DNA of 64,000 nucleotides, taken from Lactuca virosa. Lineage: Eukaryota > Streptophyta > Magnoliopsida > Asterales > Asteraceae. A program made the position numbers and the translations under genes. The notes below the pieces were generated by a model that saw nothing but the letters and a program-made list of their open reading frames with translations, made no database searches and was not told where the DNA came from. Below are positions 57,035 to 64,000 of the stretch, one piece after another. The stretch is from positions 254,223,980 to 254,287,979 of the forward strand of contig CAKMRJ010005412.1 in NCBI GenBank assembly GCA_928212115.1, written 5' to 3'. Each line of letters opens with the position of its first letter. Within the stretch, counting starts at the first letter, position 1.

Positions 57035-59485
57035 TTAAGCAGATTTAGGAACCCAAAGTTTCTTGGGTCCTTGTGAGCTTTTTACAAGAGAGGGAATAGT
57101 AAGAGAGATATCAACTAAATAAGTATGTTTAATTAAAGTTGTTTCATCTTTTCTTTTTATAGTGAACACTTTAATTTTGTTTGACTTAGATTCGATAGGG
57201 GTTGGATATGAGACATCATCTTCTGGAAAGAGCTTTCCTTTCCCCTTTAAGTCTGTGGAAGAATTGGAATGAGAATAGTTAGATTTAGAAGTGACATTGG
57301 AACTTCTCTTCGTTTGATTGATCTTGCAGAGTTGAGGACCGAAACTTCTTTTTCGGTTGCTATTAGGTTGAGGACCGAAACCGTTCTTTCTGTTGATGTT
57401 GTTTTGAGGACCGAAACTCTCCTTTCGGTTCAAGTTGTTCTTAGGACCGAAACTCTCCTTTCGGTTCAAGTTGTTCTGAGGACCGAAACTCTCCTTTCGG
57501 TTCGAGTTGTTCTGAGGACCGAAACTCTCCTTTCGGTTCGTGTTGTTCTGAGGACCGAAATTCTCCTTTCGGTTCACGTTGTTCTTAGGACCGAAACTCT
57601 CCTTTTGGTTCCTTTCTTGCTGCGAACTGAAGCTTTCCCTTTGGTTTCTTACCTCCTTTTGTTTAGAAGGTTTTTCATAGCGAACGTAATTAGGATTTTG
57701 AGATCTCCAGAATTGCTTCCTTTCGGTAAGGTTTTTCTTGTACCTCACGTTTCTTTGATGCTTCCTTTCTCTCATCTGTTTTGGGTTTTTGTGAATGTTA
57801 GCCTTTTTCTCAGAACTTTGACTATTAACATTGCCTTCAGGGGAATTGGTTTCGCTTGCAATAACCACTTGCTCATCTGAAGACTTTTTAGTTCCACTTG
57901 TGCTCGGCTTATCAAAACGAGTAGGATCATTAAATGGTTCGGGTATATATCTGCCTCTCACTCTCCATGTGGTCTTCTGTGACAGACCTACTGTTTCATC
58001 AGCATTATCTATAGGCGCTGACCAGAAGTATTCATCACATCCGTCTGCATTATCTTCTGCTACTATCGCCGTCAGTGCGGCTGTTTGTTGCTGAGTTACT
58101 CCATTAACTTTGTATACCTGATTTGGAGTGGATTGTACCTTTTGATACACAACTGCTTTTTCTCTAAGGACTTTGTTCTTGTCTTTGGATAGACGAGCAA
58201 ATTCAACTGAATTTTCAGAAATCAGATTTTTGTGGGTTTTAGGTTCGCTCTTAACAAACTCAGAACAGTCTACCACGTCCTGCACAGAGATTTCACTCAG
58301 ATCATCATCCTCATTAAGTTCAGATGCATTTTCAACATCAATTTTATTTTCTGAACTTAGTTTGGCATTCAACGAGTCAAATTTCTGTACTGTTTCGGCT
58401 CTTAACTTCAATCTATCATTCTCATCTAACAGATTTTTGAGCATGTCTTTGTGGTCCTTGGACTTAATTTTGTCAAGACCGATTTTGTATGTAGGTGAGA
58501 TCTCATCAGAGGACACAACGCTTTCACAGTTATAAGCTTCAGCATCGATTTCGTCCTCCTTTAACTCAAGGAAGGGCAAAATCATGCGATGTATCTTCTT
58601 TCCTATTTCACAATCGAGATGCAATTGAGTGATATTAAAATAAAGTCTTTTAGCAATCAGACAAAACACATTTCGTTGTTTTAAAAGTTTAAGATTGTCT
58701 CTTTGCAAATAAATTGACTCATCCTTAGACTTAACCAACTCTTTCTCCTTTAGCTCAATCCACATCCTCCTTTCCTCACTCTTCGACGAAACCCTGCTAA
58801 GTTCATCAGTCAGGTTAGAATTTGTGACACGGGTTTGGGAAAGACTGCTACTTATACTAGAAAATTTAGATTTCAAGCTATTTAGTTCCTTTTCATAGTT
58901 AGTAACAGGTAATTTTAGAGAAGCAAGAATACCTTGTACCTTCTTGATCAACACATCACATTCGTTGATCTGTACACTAACAGGTTTCGCAGCAAAACAC
59001 ATGTCCTCTCGCTCCTTCTCGCCTTCTATTCCTCCATCAGTTGTATATCCTCTCATCTGGGATACACCTTCGGTCACCATGAAACACCTTCCAGTAGTGT
59101 GTTCTTCTTTTACCAGTATCGCCTTGCCATGAGTGGTTCTTCTTACTTCCTCGTCCTCTGAGTCTGTGGACCATACTTCTACGCCACCAAATTCGTCACT
59201 ATTGCCTGTATCCTGTATAATCAAAGCATTCATAGTTTTGTTATTAGCAGCAGACTTTCTTTTCTTGATTTCCTCCAGTCGTCTCAGGAGGCTCGCTTCC
59301 TCATCATCATCATCTGTCTTTTCTGCCCTCTTTTTCAGCATGCAGTCCTTGGCAAAGTGATTCTTGCCTCCACAGTAATGGCAATCAAATCCTGAGTCAC
59401 CACCAATTTTCACTTCTTTCTTGGACTCTTCTGACTTTGACACTATCTTCGGTTCCTCCTTAACCTTTTCGGCGCTGTAACTTCC
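57035..59485 (-). pseudogene. gag: Copia B Gag C-terminal part with zinc knuckle and long linker
   Basis: Same frame as the Gag start, after TAG 59488-59486, up to TAA 57037-57035. It opens with a single CCHC zinc knuckle (CHYCGGKNHFAKDC) about 35 residues in. About 750 residues follow before protease, far longer than in most Copia Gags. They hold an acidic part (LRRLEEIKKRK, DSEDEEV), coiled-coil heptads (ELNSLKSKFSSISSSLSQT, LLDENDRLKLRAE), a basic part (RERKHQRNVRYKKNLTERK), eight tandem 12-residue repeats NRKESFGPQNN(x) and the end KKLWVPKSA. It is probably an RNA-binding, self-associating extension of the capsid; that role is inferred from composition. Confidence 0.85.
57333..57630. repeat. 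36-bp tandem repeat coding NRKESFGPQNNx
   Basis: About eight copies, with further decayed copies at the edges. The period is 36 bp, in frame, with variation mainly at the last residue and K/Q at position 9. On the plus strand the unit reads GAGGACCGAAACTCTCCTTT and then CGGTTC plus a variable part. The antisense frame is also open, which is a by-product. Confidence 0.9.
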
Positions 59486-60376
59486 CTACCATTTTCGGTT
59501 CTTGTTAGCAGGGAACTTTCTTTTAATGAACTTTCTAGGATTGGACACCATTAGGGCATACTCTTCACCGATTAGATCATAGTCGGCAAGATCCAATTCC
59601 TCTTCTTCTTCAACAGAACCTTTTCCTTTAGAAACAAGGGCTAACGAACCTAAGCTAGAAACCATATTCGTTTCCTTAGTCAGTGCATTTTCATCGGATT
59701 TCAAAATTCCCACCAGTTTCGCCAGAGAGTACGATTTAAACTGTTCATGCGCCTTTACTGTTGACACAACTGCCATCCATTCGGGTCTAAGACCGTTCAT
59801 GAATGTAACCTTCTGTTTAATAACCTTCCTCTCGATGCCGTGCTTTATCATCTTACTTAAAAGATGATTAAACCGATCAAAAGTCTGAACAAGTTTCTCT
59901 TCCGGCTTTTGTTTGAAATCATCAAATTCAGAAAGCAGCAAAGTCTGTATCGAATGTTCCAGATCTGCGTCAGTGGAATACAATTCTTTTAACCTGTCCC
60001 ATATCTCTTTAGCTGTAGTGCAAGAATTCACCAAACGAAACGTATCTGACTGCAATGCAAACCTAATCATTCTTAAGGCTTTGATGTTACTTTTAAACTT
60101 ATCTTTCTCGTCTTGAGGGATGTCTTTCACATCACTCACAATCTGATTGTACTCCTTTTGAGTTTTGACAATCCTTGAGGTGCTTGAATGAGCAAACGGG
60201 CCAACTGTGATAGCTTCCCAGATCAAGTACCCATTATCTTCTGAGCCAATCACATAATCTTCAAAGTGATGTGTCCAAACCTCATAATCCTGAGTATACA
60301 AGTTTGGAATCCTAGTCGTTGATCCGATACTGTTGGAGATGTTAATTGGATTAGTTTGCGAATCATCCATGGACAT
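59486..60376 (-). pseudogene. gag: Copia B Gag N-terminal part (UBN2 type)
   Basis: 296 residues from ATG 60376 (a second ATG two codons on is also possible) to TAG 59488-59486. Copia-type Gag (UBN2 family): LYTQDYEVWTHHFEDYV, CTTAKEIWDRLKELY, KPEEKLVQTFDRFNHLL, VTFMNGLRPEW. It forms the virus-like particle shell. It ends in a basic stretch (FIKRKFPANKNRKW) just before the TAG. The same frame then runs into the zinc knuckle, so the TAG splits shell and RNA-binding parts. It is either a mutated TGG or a stop that is sometimes read through. Confidence 0.92.
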
Positions 60377-60556
60377 TGTGATGAAGTTTGATCGATAACC
60401 TGTTTAAGATTAGACTTGTAATTTATCGTTAGAGTAAGATCGACAATTAATGAGATACGCCAATATTGAGTGACGGCTCAAATAATATCAATCAATGCGG
60501 AAAAACCCTAATAACTTCTTCGACAGAAGAGATGTGTATGAATTACACAGTCTCCT
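60377..60556 (-). other. Copia B leader
   Basis: About 180 nt between primer site and gag. No ORF or clear structure was recognised by eye. Confidence 0.6.
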
Positions 60557-60568
60557 ACTCTGATACCA
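60557..60568 (-). promoter_or_regulatory. Copia B primer binding site (initiator-Met tRNA)
   Basis: The minus strand reads TGGTATCAGAGT, two bases inside the 5' LTR. It matches 11 of 12 positions of the usual TGGTATCAGAGC. Confidence 0.9.
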
Positions 60569-60570
60569 AT

Positions 60571-60919
60571 TGATGAGAATAAATCTCAGATCGATTAGAT
60601 CTTTCACAGGTAAAAGAAGAAGATCAAACAGAACAAGCACAATGATATCAAGAAAACAGAACAGAATCAACAATATGCTTATGATTCAAATGTAGTCACA
60701 CCTCAGCAGAGCTCTATGAAGAACTTCCACTGTAGAGGCGAGCTAGGGTTTACAATACTCAAAATAAGAAATAATAATGTAAGCGTTAATTACAAATACT
60801 GCATGCATGCAGCTTAAATAACAAACCCTAGAGAAAACATGCACGGTTGGACAGGCCCAAACCGGCAATCAAAACTGGGCTAAGGACCGAGCCCATGACG
60901 CAACACCATATGCCCAACA
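60571..60919 (-). repeat. 5' LTR of Copia B
   Basis: 349 bp, pair of 47964-48312. The second target-site duplication copy CAAAC follows at 60920-60924. Confidence 0.95.
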
Positions 60920-61609
60920 CAAACTCTTTTCCGGGAAACGAAACGCTGCCCGAATCACCGCTTATCAAAGTGAGTTCATACCCCTATAATATACCTTTTT
61001 AAATGGTTTTATATGCTTTTTAAGGGGGGGAATACAAGTTTAACACAATATTAAATTGTGTTAATAACTGTATGTGATAATAATCATACAGAAAGTTTCC
61101 GTATGCTTTTAAGAATTACCAAATACTTCCAAAATAACGTAAAGCCATGTTAAATTCTTTGAAAAATGTTTTATAAACTATTTCAAAATATAAATGCCAA
61201 AGTCATGTTTATATATGTATAAATATATAAATAAGATTTGAAGGGCTTAGGACTAATGAATTATCTTATTTTCTTTTCCTTGTTTGGATGTGGAATTAAG
61301 GTTGTATTATTTGTCCGAAGGTCGTTTCCTTCTTAATTATATATATATTATACATATATTATTACAAAAGGTTACCCCTTTTGGTATCATCACCTTTGTA
61401 TCAGGCTGAGCAAAGGTGTTCATCCATGAGAAACCATGCTAATCAGATAGAACATATAAATTATAATAGGTATAATTTATCATTCAAAACTAAAGATACA
61501 AGTATGAGTTACAATTGTACACTTTCCAAGGAAATTACCAAAATTCATTCAAATATACCAAGATATGTATAATACCTTTAATATACGAACAACATATTAA
61601 AGAAGTAAA

Positions 61610-61755
61610 GATACATAATGTCGGGTTTGCATTAGCAAGGGTACTATACAGAGTACCCGAGTTAGCAACCACGAGGTAATAATACATAATTCCGGGTTTG
61701 CATTAGCAATGGTACTATACAAAGTACCAGAGTTAGCAAACACGAGGTAATAATT
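61610..61755. repeat. Two copies of a 71-bp repeat in LTR E
   Basis: CGGGTTTGCATTAGCAA starts at 61622 and again at 61693. Each unit itself contains the dyad GGGTACTATACAGAGTACCC type. Confidence 0.85.
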
Positions 61756-61801
61756 CACGATTCAAGTATACAAGAATACACTGTTTTACAAAAAAACTAG
61801 A

Positions 61802-61940
61802 GTTTTGATTCAAGAATATACTGTCAATCATTATTTCAGAATGATTGAGTTTTGATCCAAGAATATACTGTCAATCATTATTTCAGAATGATTGAGTTTT
61901 AATTCAAGAATATACTGACAATCATTATTTCCGAATGATT
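61802..61940. repeat. Three copies of a 47-bp repeat in LTR E
   Basis: Units start at 61802, 61849 and 61896 (GAGTTTTGATTCAAGAATAT and onward). Each ends in CAATCATTATTTCAGAATGATT, which can fold as a small hairpin (AATCATT/AATGATT). Confidence 0.9.
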
Positions 61941-63110
61941 GGGTTTTCAAAACTAATATACATGGACGTTTAATATGCTTTTTATGAGACTCTATATTCA
62001 GGTTGTTTAATTCATTTTAGACAACATAGGAAAGTCCTGACATTATAACCAGAATCTCCAGCCGGGGATCGAAACAAGTGTGTGTAGATCTATATCGGGA
62101 ATTGACAACCCCGCACTCAGGCTGCTAGCTACAGTTTGATGAGTGACAATTGTTATCACCAGTTTAAACGCCCACAAAGCGTTTGTTTCAGGCCATCCGT
62201 CATAGTATGGTTATAATAAAAACTACTCATTAAAAAGGTATTAACAATACGTTAGTGTATAAACAAATAAACGAAAGCACACCTTCAAAGTACCAGTTTA
62301 TAGAATACAAAATACAATGGTTTAATACAGTTTCCATTAACACCTGGTGGAGCCAGGCACACTCTCAGTTTCAAGTTTTCATAAAGGAATACAAATACAA
62401 AACAGTAATACAAAGAGAACGGTTTATGGGATTAAACCACTTATCCAATGGAGCTTAGTCACTCAATCTCGGTAAACTTGTATAACATAAAAGACCTTTA
62501 GTGGTTAATTCTATAATTCCTTAGTTGATACATCATAGTTATACATAAGTAATGTCCGATTGACAGTAAAGTGTGTGACTTCCGCCTAACTTCCTGTTCC
62601 TTATTTGGTTGTGGGCTTAGGGCAGATACACCCAGTTGACTGTCAATTCGATATTATGTTATGTATAACCAGTATAAACTAAGTAATTACAGAGGGAAAC
62701 CATTGAGGTTATCAGTTAATCACCTCAGGAGATATAGGATTTCCTGGAGAAACCAGTGAACTTATTCAAAGAACTTAGGGTATACTTAACAGAACTAAAA
62801 TACTTATGAACTCACCAGCTTAAATGCTGATCTACTCTTTCCAAATAACTTGTATTCTCAGGAATCCAGTAGACAGGTACACTCCCGAAGCTTTTGAGAA
62901 GACTACCTAGTACCGTACCGCGACTCTTGTCTTCTCCTGTACCTACTTCAGTGTTTGAATATGTAATGTTTAAACGCTTATGTAAAACTTATACTTATTA
63001 ATGCAGTGGTTGTTTGTACTTTGATTACTATATTGCATGTGTTGTGATACTTACCTAAAGTCCTCGGCCCCCGAACGTTTCCGCCGTTCTGGTTTGGGGG
63101 TGCGACAGAT

Positions 63111-63123
63111 TGGTATCAGAGCA
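63111..63123 (+). promoter_or_regulatory. Primer binding site of Gypsy element E (initiator-Met tRNA)
   Basis: TGGTATCAGAGCA, three bases after the LTR end at 63107. It fixes the orientation of the element as plus. Confidence 0.92.
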
Positions 63124-64000
63124 GTGTTTATAGTGAACTCAATATATCAGTCATAAAAGATATACAACTATAAACCCATTGGGATAAAAACACTCTGACC
63201 AAGGGTTATACTTTAAAAATATATCAATATTTTATAAAAGTATAAGTACATGCAGAGTATATATACCAGAATGAGTATCACAAGAAGAACAAAACTAAAC
63301 TATTTCGATGTTGGACATTGCAGCTAAACCTAGACAGTGATGTAATCATATCTGGGATCAATATAGCCTGATCAACTATATTCATCCAAGATATGACCAC
63401 CATGTGTTTAGGGGAGTGATTGTAATGTTGCGACTGGTCTAAAACTTACCTAAACACCAAAAGAATTCTAGAAAACCAAAGACTAAATTACTATGGGAGT
63501 ATTTTAGGATGCTATAACAAGAAAACTGAAAACCTGTTAAGTTCTTGAATCTACAAGTCCAAGAATCAAACTCATAACTAAAATAACATGGAGGTATGTT
63601 ACATACCTCTGGGGAAATGTTAAAAAGATCTTTTCTGATAAGTCTATAATTACTAAGTGGATACGTTAAGATCATATATAACCGAGATCTTATAGACTTA
63701 GAATATGTGATTTTCACTCTACTTCCTTTTCCTTGTTTGGATATGGTTTTAGAGTAGGATTACTTATTCAAAGGTCTATTTGATATGGATTATATATAAT
63801 CGGTACACACCATGTGATTATAGAAGGACCAGAAAGAATCACCTTCGTAAAAATTTTCTCATAGATTCTTTAGACATTCCCATTCTCGTATAAACCCGTT
63901 AGTTAAACATAGTTACTCCAGCAATCAATAGAAGAGTCAAGGAGGATCCAACAGAATTTCATTAGGAGAATTCCAAGGAAAGAAACAGATAAACTGTAGA
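63124..64000 (+). other. Leader of Gypsy element E, up to the window end
   Basis: Nearly 900 nt without a recognisable gag start. The part 63310-63450 is clearly related to the Tekay 1 leader, which makes element E a Tekay-type relative although its LTR differs. Gag is expected beyond the window. Confidence 0.65.
63355..63387 (+). promoter_or_regulatory. Conserved leader stem-loop with self-complementary loop, copy in element E
   Basis: GGAT, C, AATATAG, loop CCTGATCAA, CTATATT, C, ATCC. The outer stem pairs G-C, G-C, A-U, U-A here, where Tekay 1 has G-C, G-U, G-U, U-A. The inner stem and the loop with TGATCA are identical in both. It lies about 230 nt after the primer site, the same distance as in Tekay 1. 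Confidence 0.55.

Larger units (their letters stand above)
47964..60919 (-). mobile_element. Complete Copia element B with large accessory ORF
   Basis: 12,956 bp on the minus strand. LTRs of 349 bp each (47964-48312, 60571-60919) differ at 4 positions. The 5-bp target-site duplication CAAAC is perfect (47959-47963 and 60920-60924). The primer site is at 60557-60568 and the polypurine tract at 48313-48326. Order: Gag, protease, integrase, RT, RNase H, then a 1.66-kb spacer and an accessory ORF of about 1,150 codons. Integrase before RT makes it Copia. An ORF in the env-like position recalls the SIRE/Maximus lineage, but its LTRs are much shorter than usual there, so the lineage stays open. At a commonly assumed plant LTR rate (about 1.3e-8 per site per year) 1.1% divergence would mean under half a million years. 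Confidence 0.96.
46727..63107 (+). mobile_element. 5' LTR of a Gypsy element (E), split by Copia B
   Basis: Two pieces, 46727-47963 and 60925-63107, give an LTR of about 3.4 kb from TGTGACACCAG to GGGTGCGACA. An initiator-Met primer site follows at 63111. A TATA box (ctatataaaggg) lies at about 47743-47754. The first part resembles the Tekay LTRs at 30030 and 39971 (shared text such as CGAAGAAGTTATGA). It is inserted in Tekay D integrase; the five bases before it are CTTGA. The body of the element lies right of the window. Confidence 0.85.

Noticed and set aside
57269..57880. 203-residue plus-strand ORF with RTETLLSVQVVL repeats
   Set aside because: It is the antisense of the 36-bp Gag repeat of Copia B. 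The period of 36 keeps both strands open; no start context or homology supports it.
61802..61940. Regular direct repeats considered as a CRISPR-like array
   Set aside because: Units are contiguous copies without unique spacers, inside a plant LTR.

Overview
This is a gene-poor plant (eudicot) genome segment built almost entirely of LTR retrotransposons nested inside one another. No intact host gene was found. The plant assignment rests on Ty3/Gypsy Tekay-type chromoviruses with C-terminal chromodomain-like tails, an Athila-type Gypsy element, Copia elements primed by initiator-Met tRNA, a Mutator-like element carrying an A20/AN1 stress-associated-protein pseudogene, and a fragment of a BLUS1-like plant kinase. 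The LTR words (for example ACTCGACGAGTT) remind me of lettuce-type Asteraceae repeats, but that is recollection, not proof.

Layout. 1-2919: 3' end of a plus-strand Copia element (A): a decayed accessory ORF, polypurine tract and 3' LTR. 2920-16207: 5' end of a minus-strand Athila element (gag start, tRNA-Asp primer site, LTR). It is broken by Copia A, by a solo Copia LTR (3019-3769, TSD GGAAG) and by a complete 10-kb minus-strand Tekay element (5510-15470, TSD CCCAC). 16208-27691: the only stretch that is mostly not LTR element. It holds a 1.4-kb Mutator-like element with 9-bp TSD around a broken SAP gene, a kinase pseudogene, a 3.6-kb LTR element without pol (20053-23693, TSD CTGCA), and AT-rich DNA with hairpins and a TA microsatellite.

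27692-37476: a minus-strand Gypsy element (LTR plus two pol fragments) joined at a 16-bp direct repeat to a 5'-truncated plus-strand Tekay element, whose pol is itself split by a 2.3-kb solo LTR (TSD GAGGC). 37477-39970: 3' half of a minus-strand Copia element of the same family as the solo LTR at 3019. 39971-46726: LTR and gag-pol of a plus-strand Tekay element, dead through in-frame stops, a lost start and lost catalytic residues. 46727-64000: 5' LTR and leader of another plus-strand Gypsy element. Its LTR is split by a complete 13-kb minus-strand Copia element (B, 47964-60919, TSD CAAAC).

Copia B is the best-preserved element. Its two 349-bp LTRs differ at 4 positions and its catalytic residues are visible. 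One frame runs from Gag to RNase H, broken only by three stop codons, one of each kind. A very large accessory ORF follows next to the 3' LTR. The Copia A ORF ends at the same distance from the same type of polypurine tract and resembles it towards the C-terminus.

The items most worth following up are: a stem-loop with a self-complementary loop conserved in the leaders of two diverged Tekay-type families; the shared Copia accessory protein; the SAP-carrying Mutator-like element; and arrays of short palindromes, different in each family, inside the LTRs.
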